DNA of 64,000 nucleotides from an uncultured Paracoccaceae bacterium (GCA_947503925.1 CANNFQ010000004.1:62001-126000); one strand, 5' to 3'. Counted from the first letter of the stretch, positions 42,968-51,667 are shown. Numbers and translations are program-made. The notes: a model not told the origin generated them from the sequence alone.

Positions 42968-43690
42968 CTAGAACGGCAATGCCTGTTCAAGGATTTGCTG
43001 CCCATATCGCGGCTGCTGCATGTCGGTGATCTGGCCGCGACCGCCATAGGAGATACGGGCCGACGCGATCTTGTCATAGGTGATTTCATTTTGGCGGGTG
43101 ATGTCCTCGGGGCGGACATAGCCGGTAACAAGCAATTCGCGCAGTTCGAAATTGACCCGTACCTCCTGCCGCCCAAAGATTGCCAAAACCCCATTTGGTA
43201 ACACATCCGTAATGGTCACGGCCACGCGAAGCTCCAGCTTTTCGTTGCGGCGGACGGTGCCATCGCCCGATGACGCGCTTTGTGAATTCAGATCGACAAG
43301 CGATGACGATGTTGCGCCGGTTGGCAGCACCTTGTCCAAACGCTGCGGGATACCGAACAGTTGCGGAAGCCCGGCCTGCTGGGAAGCCGACCTGGATCTG
43401 TCACTGGAGTTCGAAATTTCAGCCCGGTCGTCGATTTCAATGACAACGGTCATGATGTCGCCGCGCAGCATCGCTCGTCTATCGCCGAGAAGCGACCCAC
43501 GCGCGCCCGTCCATAGGGATGCACGCGATGACGGGGCAAGAGCGACCGTCTCAATGGCGTTTTGTGTGCCCGGATTGAGCATTGCGTTACGTTCTACGGC
43601 TCGGTCGGGCGCAGTAAATGGCGGTGGTTTTCCCACCGGGGTGGTGCCGCAACCGGCAAGCAATGCGATCAGGATAAGGGATTTACGCAT
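42968..43690 (-). CDS. flgH: Flagellar L-ring protein FlgH
   Basis: A 240-residue lipoprotein (RKSLILIALLAGCGTT, lipobox Cys near 14). SSRASLWTGARGSLLGDRRAMLRGDIMTVVIEIDDRAEISNSS and NGVLAIFGRQEVRVNFELRELLVTGYVRPEDI are the FlgH signatures. It forms the outer membrane ring. ATG 43690 lies 6 bases from AAGGA, better than the ATG at 43696, which would leave no space to it. Confidence 0.94.
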   Translation of the reverse strand: MRKSLILIALLAGCGTTPVGKPPPFTAPDRAVERNAMLNPGTQNAIETVALAPSSRASLWTGARGSLLGDRRAMLRGDIMTVVIEIDDRAEISNSSDRSRSASQQAGLPQLFGIPQRLDKVLPTGATSSSLVDLNSQSASSGDGTVRRNEKLELRVAVTITDVLPNGVLAIFGRQEVRVNFELRELLVTGYVRPEDITRQNEITYDKIASARISYGGRGQITDMQQPRYGQQILEQALPF

Positions 43691-43699
43691 TTTCATTCC

Positions 43700-44113
43700 T
43701 TAGCGGGAGACATAGCCGGCGCCATCGGCGCCGATCAGGGCCGGCACGGTGCTGCGCGAGCTGAGATTCATGACCCGGATCACATCCCCAGGCCCGGCCC
43801 GGCCTAATGCACGCCCTTCGGTTGAGATCATCAAACCGCTGGTTTCATAATGCAGGGTGATGATCTGGTTGCGTTCAACAACCGCCGGGTAGCCAACATC
43901 GCGTGGCCGAATGGGTCGCCCGGCATAAAGGGCGACCTTTGCTTCCATGCCGATGATTTGAGATGGGTCCTCAACACTGCCTGGCACGTTATGATCACGC
44001 AGGATCACATCCTCCGCCATGATCAGGGTTTGCGCTGGCAGGGTGCGTGCCGCCACCACCGTGTCAGCCGCCACCGGCCTCGCAAGAGCAAAAAGGAATA
44101 CCAGATATTTCAC
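43700..44113 (-). CDS. flgA: Flagellar P-ring assembly chaperone FlgA
   Basis: A 137-residue periplasmic protein with a short signal peptide (KYLVFLFALARPVAA) and a SAF-type domain: AARTLPAQTLIMAEDVILRD, GMEAKVALYAGRPIRPRDV and ERNQIITLHYETSGLMISTEGRALGRAGPGDVIRVMN. It assists FlgI ring assembly. It is shorter than gammaproteobacterial FlgA, keeping mostly the C-terminal half, which is usual for this group. Start is GTG at 44113, in a GTGA overlap with flgG. Confidence 0.92.
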   Translation of the reverse strand: MKYLVFLFALARPVAADTVVAARTLPAQTLIMAEDVILRDHNVPGSVEDPSQIIGMEAKVALYAGRPIRPRDVGYPAVVERNQIITLHYETSGLMISTEGRALGRAGPGDVIRVMNLSSRSTVPALIGADGAGYVSR

Positions 44114-44895
44114 CGCAACTGCACCATGGCGCTCAGCATCTGGTCTGCGGCGGTGATCACCTTGGAGTTGAGCTCATAGCCGCGCTGCGCCTCAATAAGA
44201 TCCGTCACCTCTCTGACGGGATCAACCGAACTGTCCTCTAGATAGCCCTGGCGCAAAACGCCCAATCCGTCCTCGCCGGGTGTTGTGACCACCGAAGGGC
44301 CGGATGCCGGGGTTTCAAGGAATAGGTTTGATCCAATTGCCTCCAAACCCTTTGGGTTGGTAAAGCCCGCAAGGGTGAACTGGCCCAGCAATTGTGGTTC
44401 GACCTGATCGTTGAAATAGCCGTAAAGCTCGCCTTCGGCATTGATCGAGATGGACCGCGTATCGCGGGGGATCGTTACATCGGGCACTACCGGATAGCCA
44501 TCCGAGGTAACAATCAGCCCATCACCCGTCAGCTTAAGCCCGCCATCGCGGGTATATGCGGAAATGCCGGAGGGCAATGTGACTTCAAGATATCCGTCGC
44601 CCTCGATCGCGACGTCAAGGTCCCCGCCCGTTGCAGCCAGCGAACCCTGGCTGAGCATCACCGAAACGGCATTGGCCCGCACACCGAGACCAAGCTGCAC
44701 GCCGGTTGGCAAGACGGTGCCGTCGGACGCGTTTATCGTGCCGGGTCGGGCCAACTGCTGATAATGCAAATCGGCGAATTCCGCGCGGCGGGCATTGTAC
44801 CCCGTCGTGTTCATATTGGCGAGGTTATTTGAAATCACCTCTACCCGCATTTGTTGTGCTGACATGCCAGCCGCGGCTATCTTAAGTGCTTTCAT
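44110..44895 (-). CDS. flgG: Flagellar distal rod protein FlgG
   Basis: A 261-residue protein. The rod motif ISNNLANMNTTGYNARRAEF is at about 22-41; the C-terminus VREVTDLIEAQRGYELNSKVITAADQMLSAM is the other half of the D0 domain. It forms the distal rod passing through the P and L rings. Between flgF (12 bases upstream) and flgA (4-base overlap). Length equals the family norm. Confidence 0.96.
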   Translation of the reverse strand: MKALKIAAAGMSAQQMRVEVISNNLANMNTTGYNARRAEFADLHYQQLARPGTINASDGTVLPTGVQLGLGVRANAVSVMLSQGSLAATGGDLDVAIEGDGYLEVTLPSGISAYTRDGGLKLTGDGLIVTSDGYPVVPDVTIPRDTRSISINAEGELYGYFNDQVEPQLLGQFTLAGFTNPKGLEAIGSNLFLETPASGPSVVTTPGEDGLGVLRQGYLEDSSVDPVREVTDLIEAQRGYELNSKVITAADQMLSAMVQLR

Positions 44896-44907
44896 CGGAT
44901 TGCTCCC

Positions 44908-45624
44908 TTACCTGCGGATTGCTTGAATGACGCCGCGGATCCGCTCATCTTCCTTGTCCAGAAAACTCTGGCCCAGTTCGTAGGCCCGCTGGACTTCGAT
45001 CATGCGGCCGATCTGGATGATCGGATTCACATTCGATTCTTCCAAAAAACCCTGCATCATGCGCCCGCCGGGGGCCGGTTCAAATCCGCCGCGCGCCTCA
45101 AACATGACTCCGCTTTCGCGGATCATCTGGTTGGGGTCGATGGGCCTGACGAGGCCGATCTGACCAATGGGCTGGCCGCCCGCGCTCATTGTTCCATCCG
45201 GGCTGATGCCAATGTTGCCCACCCCTTGCGGGACAAAGACAGGCGCGCCGCCGGCATCCAAAACCTGATATCCGTCCGGTGTGACAAGATCGCCGTTTTC
45301 ATTGGGCTGGAACGCCCCCGCACGTGTCAGGCGCTGTCCACCGGGGGCGTCGATCAGAAAAAAACCGTCACCTTCGATCGCGAGGTCAAATGTGCCGCCG
45401 GTCTGTGACAGTCCACCCTGTGATTGCACGGTGTCGCGCACGGCCGCGGCGGCCATCGAAAGTGAGCTCGCGTCAGGGCCCAGCGATTTTACATGCTCGG
45501 CAAACATGATCCCTTCAGCCTTGAAGCCGGTGGTTGAGGCGTTGGCGATATTGTTCGCAATCGCCCGCATCTCCTGCATCAGGCCCGATTGCCGGGTCAG
45601 CGCGGTATATGATGCGTTATCCAT
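44908..45624 (-). CDS. flgF: Flagellar proximal rod protein FlgF
   Basis: A 238-residue protein. IANNIANASTTGFKAEGIMFAEH is the N-terminal rod signature, and the C-terminus has ESNVNPIIQIGRMIEVQRAYELGQSF. The central FDLAIEGDGFFLIDAPGGQRLTRAGAF block is shared with FlgG. It follows fliQ by 2 bases and precedes flgG. Confidence 0.95.
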   Translation of the reverse strand: MDNASYTALTRQSGLMQEMRAIANNIANASTTGFKAEGIMFAEHVKSLGPDASSLSMAAAAVRDTVQSQGGLSQTGGTFDLAIEGDGFFLIDAPGGQRLTRAGAFQPNENGDLVTPDGYQVLDAGGAPVFVPQGVGNIGISPDGTMSAGGQPIGQIGLVRPIDPNQMIRESGVMFEARGGFEPAPGGRMMQGFLEESNVNPIIQIGRMIEVQRAYELGQSFLDKEDERIRGVIQAIRR

Positions 45625-45626
45625 TC

Positions 45627-45893
45627 TTAGCCTCCGGCGATGATTGGGATCAGTGTTGATTTGAACAGGCTGACCAGCGCTTCTGTCATGAAACCCATCG
45701 TGGCCCAGAACACGGCGACGATGGCGGCCAGTTTAGGGACAAATGTCAGAGTCATTTCCTGGATTGATGTCAGCGCCTGAAACAACCCGACGACAAGGCC
45801 GGTGGCCAGCGCGACTGTGAGGATGGGAATCGAGATGACGAATGCCGTCCACAAACCCTGCCGCAACGTGTCATAGAAAAGCGCGTCATTCAT
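45627..45893 (-). CDS. fliQ: Flagellar export gate protein FliQ
   Basis: An 88-residue, two-helix protein: LWTAFVISIPILTVALATGLVVGLFQALTSIQEMTLTFVPKLAAIVAVF is diagnostic FliQ text. The ATG at 45893 overlaps the fliE TGA by one base; a TTG one codon upstream is unlikely. It joins FliP and FliR in the gate. Its separation from fliP and fliR is usual for this cluster type. Confidence 0.95.
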   Translation of the reverse strand: MNDALFYDTLRQGLWTAFVISIPILTVALATGLVVGLFQALTSIQEMTLTFVPKLAAIVAVFWATMGFMTEALVSLFKSTLIPIIAGG

Positions 45894-46174
45894 CAAACCG
45901 GCATCCGCAAGATTTCCTGGTAGGCCTCAACCACTTTGTCGCGCACCGTGACGGCTGTTTGCACGGCCAGTTCGGTCTGGGCGAGCGCCTGAACCAATGC
46001 ATGTGGATCCGCCCCGGCGGTCATCGCTTGCATAGCAGTTGTTTCGCTTTCGCGCATCGTTGCCATGAAATCCTGTGCGGCACCGATGATCGCATTTCCG
46101 CCGTCGCCGGCATTTGGGGCGGTCGCGGCCTTACCAGCGGCGTAGTTCTGGGCGACAAGTACATTGATATCCAT
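45893..46174 (-). CDS. fliE: Flagellar hook-basal body adaptor FliE
   Basis: A 93-residue protein linking MS ring and rod. DFMATMRESETTAMQAMTAGADPHALVQALAQTELAVQTAVTVRDKVVEAYQEILRMPV is the FliE core (about residues 37-93), ending in the family pattern YQEIxxMPV. ATG 46174 follows AAGGAGCG at good spacing. Between flgC and fliQ. Confidence 0.94.
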   Translation of the reverse strand: MDINVLVAQNYAAGKAATAPNAGDGGNAIIGAAQDFMATMRESETTAMQAMTAGADPHALVQALAQTELAVQTAVTVRDKVVEAYQEILRMPV

Positions 46175-46186
46175 TTTTGCGCTCCT

Positions 46187-46579
46187 TTAATTACGAAGAA
46201 GGTCCATCAGGGCGGACGACATCTGTCGCACCTGATCAAACATTTTCAGATTGGCTTCATAGCTGCGTTGCGCTTCACGGGCGTCGGCAACCTCAAGCAG
46301 CAGATTGACGTTTGAACCATCATAATGCCCGCTGGCATCGGCCAGCGGATTGGCCGGGTCATAGATGCGCGTCGGATCGCTTTGATCAAGGCGCACAGGC
46401 CCCGTTGCGACGGCCCCGGTTCTTTGCCCATCGGTTACCGTCTGCTCAAATGACACCACCTTGCGCCGATAGCCGGGCGTGTCAGTATTCGCGATATTCT
46501 CCGAGACATGACGCAAGCGGTTGGCCTGCGCCTTCATCCCACTTGTTGCCACGGACATTGCTTCGCTGAAATCAGCCAT
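46187..46579 (-). CDS. flgC: Flagellar proximal rod protein FlgC
   Basis: A 130-residue protein. RLRHVSENIANTDTPGYRRKVVSFE is the rod signature (about 21-45), VNLLLEVADAREAQRSYEANLKMFDQVRQM is the C-terminal helix typical of FlgC. Follows flgB by 9 bases. Confidence 0.95.
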   Translation of the reverse strand: MADFSEAMSVATSGMKAQANRLRHVSENIANTDTPGYRRKVVSFEQTVTDGQRTGAVATGPVRLDQSDPTRIYDPANPLADASGHYDGSNVNLLLEVADAREAQRSYEANLKMFDQVRQMSSALMDLLRN

Positions 46580-46588
46580 GTGTTCGCC

Positions 46589-46975
46589 TTATGTTCTTCC
46601 TAGAGTTGTGCGCAAAACGGTCATTGTATGCCGATAAATTGCCAGGGCACGACTATGTTCCCGGCTGACGGCAACCGAATTCAACAATTCCTGTTCGAGT
46701 GAGACGGTATTGCCATTCGGCGACGGTTCCGTACCGCGATCGGCGATAGAACGCGCCACAGACATCATTGGTTCATGGGTGATGTGGCCGGATCTTGTGG
46801 CACGCAGTTGATGCGTGCTTTGTGTGTCATAGCTTTCCTTGAATGGCGCAATATGCTGCGCACGAAAACCCGGCGTATCGGCATTTGCGATATTTCGGGC
46901 AACCACGGCCTGGCGCGATCCGGCATGGCGCGCCATGGCTGTTGCGGTCTGGAAAAGCTCCAGTGAGTTATACAT
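46589..46975 (-). CDS. flgB: Flagellar proximal rod protein FlgB
   Basis: A 128-residue protein starting MYNSLELFQTATAMARHAG, with VVARNIANADTPGFRAQHIAPF as the rod motif and NSVAVSREHSRALAIYRHTMTVLRTTLG at the end. ATG 46975 follows GAGGGAGAAC; the frame upstream to 47002 contains that ribosome binding site and is not coding. First gene of flgB-flgC-fliE-fliQ-flgF-flgG-flgA-flgH-fliL2, divergent from fliI across 87 bases. Confidence 0.94.
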   Translation of the reverse strand: MYNSLELFQTATAMARHAGSRQAVVARNIANADTPGFRAQHIAPFKESYDTQSTHQLRATRSGHITHEPMMSVARSIADRGTEPSPNGNTVSLEQELLNSVAVSREHSRALAIYRHTMTVLRTTLGRT

Positions 46976-47062
46976 CGGGGGTTCTCCCTCGTCTCGTTTC
47001 AACGAAGCATTAAGCCTAATTCCTTAAGAAGAGGTTTGTGGTTAATCGATTGGGCGCATGTA

Positions 47063-48421
47063 ATGGAAAATTTGATCGAACAAATGACGGCTGCGGTGAC
47101 CAATCTGCAATCTGTCTATGACGTCGGGCGCGTCACCGGCGTAGCGGGTGGCAATGTCCTTGTCGGCGGGGTCAAGGATTGTGCCCGCATTGGGGACAGG
47201 GCAAAGGTGCATACTGGCAGCGGTGCCGTGACAGGCGAGATTGTGAAACTCGAAGCCGATACCGCCCACCTCCTGATCGATGGCGCAGCCGATGGCGTAT
47301 CGCTGGGGGACCGGGTTGTCATTCTAAAGCGTCCAAAATTTGCACCCGATAACAGTTGGATTGGGCGCGTTATCGACCCTGATGGCAAGCCGCTGGATGG
47401 GCGCCCATTGTTGCCGGGTATGGATCCGCGCCCGTTGCGTGCATCCCCGCCGCACCCCCATCACCGGCGTGCTTTGGGTGCGCGGTTGGAAACCGGTTTG
47501 GCGGTTTTCAATACGCTTTTGCCCTTGGTGCAGGGGCAACGTATCGGGTTATTCGCCGGTTCCGGCGTTGGGAAATCGACGTTGCTGGCTGATTTGGCAA
47601 AAGGTGTCACGGCGGACGTGATTGTCATCGCACTGGTTGGTGAACGCGGACGGGAAGTCAGGCATTTCGTTCAGGATGTCTTGGGGCCGGAGGGGATGCA
47701 GCGTGCTGTCGTGGTAGCGGCCACATCAGACAGGGCCCCGCAGGTACGTCGAAATTGCGCTTGGGCAGCAACCGCCGTAGCGGAATATTTCAGGGATCAG
47801 GGAAAGCAAGTCCTGCTGTTGATCGACTCGGTGACGCGTTTCTGTGAGGCGCATAGAGAGGTCGCTGTCGCGGCGGGCGAAAACGCGAATCTCCGGGGAT
47901 TTCCTGCATCAACCGGCCCGGCAATCGGCGCGCTATGTGAACGTTCGGGCCCAGGAGGGGCGGGCACCGGTGACATAACGGCCGTCTTCTCTGTCCTTGT
48001 CGCAGGCTCCGATATGGATGAACCCGTTGCCGACATACTGCGTGGTGTGCTCGACGGGCATATCGTCCTTGATCGTGAGATTGCAGAGCGTGGCCGATTT
48101 CCTGCGGTCGATGTCCTGCGGTCGGTGTCACGTTCGTTGCCAGACGCAGCGACTGATCAGGAAAACAAGATAATTTCACAGGCCCGTGCGCATCTTGGTG
48201 TCTTTGACCGCTCAAAGCTGATGATACAGTCCGGCCTTTATACAACCGGGTCGGATCCGGCTATTGATACCGCAATTGCTTGTGCGCCAATGCTGGATGA
48301 ATTTTTGACCATCAAAGATAGTCGCGGGACGATGGCGCATTTTGCAAAGTTGCGGCAGGCCATCTCGCTATCATCAAATCGCATGAAAACCGACGATCTG
48401 GCTGGCGTGGCCTCAAACTAG
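47063..48421 (+). CDS. fliI: Flagellum-specific export ATPase FliI
   Basis: A 452-residue F1-like ATPase. Walker A is LFAGSGVGKSTLL (about 160-172), ALVGERGREVRHFVQDVLG and LLLIDSVTRFCEAHREVAVAAGE are the catalytic glutamate and Walker B regions. ATG 47063 is preferred; the frame opens earlier at 47036. It energises release of export substrates with FliH and FliJ. The 3' end overlaps the convergent DUF1217 gene by 9 bases. Divergent from flgB. Confidence 0.95.
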   Translation: MENLIEQMTAAVTNLQSVYDVGRVTGVAGGNVLVGGVKDCARIGDRAKVHTGSGAVTGEIVKLEADTAHLLIDGAADGVSLGDRVVILKRPKFAPDNSWIGRVIDPDGKPLDGRPLLPGMDPRPLRASPPHPHHRRALGARLETGLAVFNTLLPLVQGQRIGLFAGSGVGKSTLLADLAKGVTADVIVIALVGERGREVRHFVQDVLGPEGMQRAVVVAATSDRAPQVRRNCAWAATAVAEYFRDQGKQVLLLIDSVTRFCEAHREVAVAAGENANLRGFPASTGPAIGALCERSGPGGAGTGDITAVFSVLVAGSDMDEPVADILRGVLDGHIVLDREIAERGRFPAVDVLRSVSRSLPDAATDQENKIISQARAHLGVFDRSKLMIQSGLYTTGSDPAIDTAIACAPMLDEFLTIKDSRGTMAHFAKLRQAISLSSNRMKTDDLAGVASN

Positions 48422-49216
48422 GGGTGGTACAGTGCGCAGCAGCGTCAGTGCGGTTGAGCCGCCGGAAGCGACCGCAATATCAGCAGCCTCAGATCGGACA
48501 AGGAAAAGTCGGATAAGTTTTTCCTGCTGGTCGGCGTCAGAAAAATCGGCCACTTGGTCGGTGCCAAAAATTGTTGCTGATCGTCCCTGAAAAAGTTCCA
48601 GTTGCTTGTCTAGATCGATACTTGCAATACTACTGGGCAGCCCAAATGCAGTTTGGAACACCTCTCGCAACGGGGCGTTCCCCATGATTGAAAACCACTG
48701 GGCATTCGTGCTGGATGTGCGATCCATTACATCGTCAATCCCCGTGCTTACATTCATCGCCAATCGTAGATCGTTGTTCTGTTCACCAACGGCGCGTTCG
48801 AACTGGCGTGCTTCGTAGCGATTAATAATTTCATCTGCAAAGTCGGTCAGTCCGGTGCGCGGAAAGATGCGATCACCAAAGCCAAATGCACGACTGAAAT
48901 CAGCATATCGGTTATCGGACAGGCGGTTCGCGAGCGCGCTGTCATCGATTGTGCCCTCTTCAAGTATCGTCTTGATATAGAACTTGTTGTCGATATCGTC
49001 ATCAAGGCCGAAGGCACCCAAGGCGACCGATAGGAGCTGTCGATCAGAGACCAGATCCTCGGGGGTGCGCACATCAGCGATCTTATCACGGAAATACTCT
49101 GTTGCCCGCCGGACAGGTTGGCTTTCTGCAAACGCATCTTGCTGACTATCCAGCGTGCGCTCCAGAAACCGCCAACCGACATAACCGGTTAATGGGACAA
49201 CCGGTTGAAAACTCAT
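48413..49216 (-). CDS. DUF1217 flagellar protein
   Basis: A 267-residue protein of the DUF1217 family found in alphaproteobacterial flagellar clusters. RATEYFRDKIADVRTPEDLVSDRQLLSVALGAFGLDDDI and NKFYIKTILEEGTIDDSALANRLSDNRYADFSRAFGFGD are the repeat-like family blocks; the remainder is helical. No signal peptide; possibly exported by the flagellar system. It follows flbT with a 4-base overlap, so it is expressed with the flagellin regulators. Function unproven. Confidence 0.85.
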   Translation of the reverse strand: MSFQPVVPLTGYVGWRFLERTLDSQQDAFAESQPVRRATEYFRDKIADVRTPEDLVSDRQLLSVALGAFGLDDDIDNKFYIKTILEEGTIDDSALANRLSDNRYADFSRAFGFGDRIFPRTGLTDFADEIINRYEARQFERAVGEQNNDLRLAMNVSTGIDDVMDRTSSTNAQWFSIMGNAPLREVFQTAFGLPSSIASIDLDKQLELFQGRSATIFGTDQVADFSDADQQEKLIRLFLVRSEAADIAVASGGSTALTLLRTVPPLV

Positions 49217-49617
49217 GATTGACCGGCCGCCAACAAGCGGGCCTCACGGGGCAGCAGGTTTCGCAGTGATTTCAGCGCACGGTAAAAGTCGTTGCGATCA
49301 ACCGCGTCAGTGGCCGTATCCAGATGGGTGCGGCTGTCATCATCGCGCAATGCCTGGCTCAGTTGTTCTATACCGCGCAACATCTGAAGACGCGCATCAG
49401 CTTTTTCGACGTCCCCAGATAGCACAAGCTGCGCGATGTAGCAGATGCGCCGGACTGGGGTATTAACCTCGTCAGGGCGAATAGCATCCCGAAGGCGCAA
49501 GATGTTGGCATTGGGCGTCAGGATTGACAAGCGGCTGCGGCGATCCCCATTTTCGATAACGGCCCCGTTGACAAGCACGCGCTCCTTTGGATTCAGCTTC
49601 AGGACAAGTCCAGACAT
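49213..49617 (-). CDS. flbT: Flagellin synthesis repressor FlbT
   Basis: A 134-residue protein: GLVLKLNPKERVLVNGAVIENGDRRSRLSI and TPVRRICYIAQLVLSGDVEKADARLQMLRGIEQL match FlbT. In Caulobacter FlbT binds the flagellin mRNA leader and shortens its life until the hook is complete. Together with flaF upstream (1-base overlap, TGATG) and fliC 100 bases further up, this gives a self-contained flagellin control unit. Confidence 0.93.
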   Translation of the reverse strand: MSGLVLKLNPKERVLVNGAVIENGDRRSRLSILTPNANILRLRDAIRPDEVNTPVRRICYIAQLVLSGDVEKADARLQMLRGIEQLSQALRDDDSRTHLDTATDAVDRNDFYRALKSLRNLLPREARLLAAGQS

Positions 49618-49991
49618 CAGAGAGCCCCCTGACCATTCAGCCCACGCAAAACAGCTGTGTTTATTTCGATCAGGGCGGTCGCGTCCGCTTCGCCCTGTAA
49701 GATCTTACGGCTATGATGTTCGGTGAATTCAGCGAGATAGAATATCTGCGCCCGTAGGGGTTTTGGCAGTGCATTACCGTCATCGGCAACATCGGCTGCC
49801 ATCGCAACCCACATGCGACGGTTATCGTGTAACACGCCGGCAAGCGCTGGAAAATCGACCGGTGTGGTATTGGCTTCTTTGCGAAGACGCGCGGTGATTT
49901 GACTGATCAACTGGGCTTCGACGGACCGTTCCGTGCGAACGGCGACTTGGGTGGGGGCATATGCCTGACGAGCTTGCTCTATTGCGTTCAC
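49617..49991 (-). CDS. flaF: Flagellin biosynthesis regulator FlaF
   Basis: A 124-residue protein from a GTG at 49991 with GAAGGAC 6 bases upstream; the open frame begins earlier but without start signals. NAIEQARQAYAPTQVAVRTERSVEAQLISQITARL and MWVAMAADVADDGNALPKPLRAQIFYLAEFTEHHSRKIL are FlaF text. It is needed for flagellin synthesis and secretion in other alphaproteobacteria and counteracts FlbT. Confidence 0.93.
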   Translation of the reverse strand: MNAIEQARQAYAPTQVAVRTERSVEAQLISQITARLRKEANTTPVDFPALAGVLHDNRRMWVAMAADVADDGNALPKPLRAQIFYLAEFTEHHSRKILQGEADATALIEINTAVLRGLNGQGAL

Positions 49992-50039
49992 GTGATGTCC
50001 TTCCGGCACGAATTTGAACGAGATGCGGTTTTTCCGCAG

Positions 50040-50075
50040 TGAAATGCAAAGTGGCACCGGTTCTCCGGTGCCACT
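50040..50075 (-). terminator. Strong terminator after fliC
   Basis: AGTGGCACCGG (50050-50060), loop TTCT and CCGGTGCCACT (50065-50075) form an 11-bp perfect stem, followed on the minus strand by TTTGCATTTC. It lies 11 bases past the flagellin stop and separates fliC from flaF-flbT. Confidence 0.88.
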
Positions 50076-50086
50076 GGTCGTTTAGA

Positions 50087-51649
50087 TTACCGGAACAGCG
50101 ATAGAATTGTTTGCGGTGCCTGGTTTGCGATCGAAAGCGACTGGACACCCAGCTGTTGCTGCACCTGCAAGGCCTGAAGACGGGCGGATGCCTCTTCCAT
50201 GTCAGCATCAACCAACGCACCGATACCGGATTTCAGGCTATCGGTCAGGTTGGAGATAAACTCTGACTGCGTATCAATCCGGCCCTGGCTGGAACCGAAC
50301 TCAGCGGCGGCGTCGATTGTGCTGCCGATGAATGTTTCGATGTTGGCCAAAGCGGCGGCGACACTGTCGTCATCTGTGACGTCAATGTTGTTGAGGCCTG
50401 CAAGCCCGCCCGTTGCTTCACCATCGGCAGCACCAGCAACGCTCAACGTGACCGCTGATGTGCTGTCAGTGTCAACTTCAAGCACCCAGGCGCCGTCTTT
50501 TTCGGTCACATTAGTGGAAAGACCGGCAACGCCAGCACCATCAATGATTGTCTTCAGACCGCGCGCCACATCCTCGAATGTTTCACCAGGACCGGCAACG
50601 TAATCATAGTTGTTGCCAGCGATCGCCACGCGATAACCGTCACCTTCATTCACGCCGGCGGTGCCGGAGAACGTGATGTCAGACGCACGAGAGCCCAATG
50701 ATAGCGAAGCTGTCGTCGCAGCAGCGCCAGAGTTCACGGTGCCACCTGCATTGTCGCCAGCCGTCAGCACAAATGTCGTCGTCGGCCCGGAGGCGTTGAC
50801 TTCAATATCTTCGAAAGATCGGGTGTTGGTCAGGACAATCTCACCCGCGTTTGCATTGGTGGCAGAAACACCTTCAATGCCTGCGGCGTTGATTGCAGCA
50901 GTCAGGCCGTCGCGTACGTCATTGACGGTCAATGCGCCGGCCACGGTGGTAAAGCTGACCGTTTCACCCGCAATTTGCAGGTTGTAGGTCTCACCAGCGC
51001 CAGCTGGCACAGTGGCAAGGTCAATCGTCATTTCATTGCCATCGCCAGAGAAGTTCGCACCGGCACCGGCAGCATCCTGGCTTGCACCCGCGGTGAATGT
51101 GGCATTTGCGCTCAGATCAGCACCGGTACCATAGACACCCGCATCAAAGCTCAGGTCCTGACGGCCGACAACGATATTGGACGATGCAACCGTACCGTCG
51201 CTGGACCGATCAAGCGATGACAGAATGTTAACGTTATCTGTGCCCTGCAACATGTTCAGGCCATTGAACTGCGCGGCCCCGACGACAGAGGCGATCTGAT
51301 CTGTCAGTGCATCAACGTCGGCTTGCAGTTTGGTGCGGTCAACATTTTCGCCCTGTGCCGCGACGATTTTTTCCTTCATGTCGTTAAGCAGATCGGTCAC
51401 CGTTTCTGCACCGTTACGGGCAACGGCGACGGATGAACTGCCCAAAGAAAGGCTTTCAGAGATTGCTTTGAAACCTTTGACGTCTGACTCCATCACCTTC
51501 GAGATCGCCCAAACCGCCGAGTTATCGCGGGCAGAGCCGACTTCCTTACCGGTAGAGATCATGGCCTGCGTTTTCGACAGATCGTTATTGATGGATTTCA
51601 GTGTTTGCAGCGCGACCATCGCGCTGTTGTTGGTCAGAATACTGGACAT
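50087..51649 (-). CDS. fliC: Flagellin
   Basis: A 520-residue filament protein. N-terminal D0/D1: SSILTNNSAMVALQTLKSINNDLSKTQAMISTGKEVGSA; C-terminal: QGRIDTQSEFISNLTDSLKSGIGALVDADMEEASARLQALQVQQQLGVQSLSIANQAPQTILSLFR. The middle (about 195-430) is an insert with two flagellin_IN-type repeats (GETYNLQIAGETVSFTTVAG and GDGYRVAIAGNNYDYVAGPG), making it longer than the usual alphaproteobacterial flagellin. ATG 51649 follows AGGGACC. A hairpin GGCGC-TTT-GCGCC lies at 51668-51680 in the leader. No second flagellin gene is in the window. Confidence 0.95.
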   Translation of the reverse strand: MSSILTNNSAMVALQTLKSINNDLSKTQAMISTGKEVGSARDNSAVWAISKVMESDVKGFKAISESLSLGSSSVAVARNGAETVTDLLNDMKEKIVAAQGENVDRTKLQADVDALTDQIASVVGAAQFNGLNMLQGTDNVNILSSLDRSSDGTVASSNIVVGRQDLSFDAGVYGTGADLSANATFTAGASQDAAGAGANFSGDGNEMTIDLATVPAGAGETYNLQIAGETVSFTTVAGALTVNDVRDGLTAAINAAGIEGVSATNANAGEIVLTNTRSFEDIEVNASGPTTTFVLTAGDNAGGTVNSGAAATTASLSLGSRASDITFSGTAGVNEGDGYRVAIAGNNYDYVAGPGETFEDVARGLKTIIDGAGVAGLSTNVTEKDGAWVLEVDTDSTSAVTLSVAGAADGEATGGLAGLNNIDVTDDDSVAAALANIETFIGSTIDAAAEFGSSQGRIDTQSEFISNLTDSLKSGIGALVDADMEEASARLQALQVQQQLGVQSLSIANQAPQTILSLFR

Positions 51650-51667
51650 ATTTGGTCCCTTCAAAGA

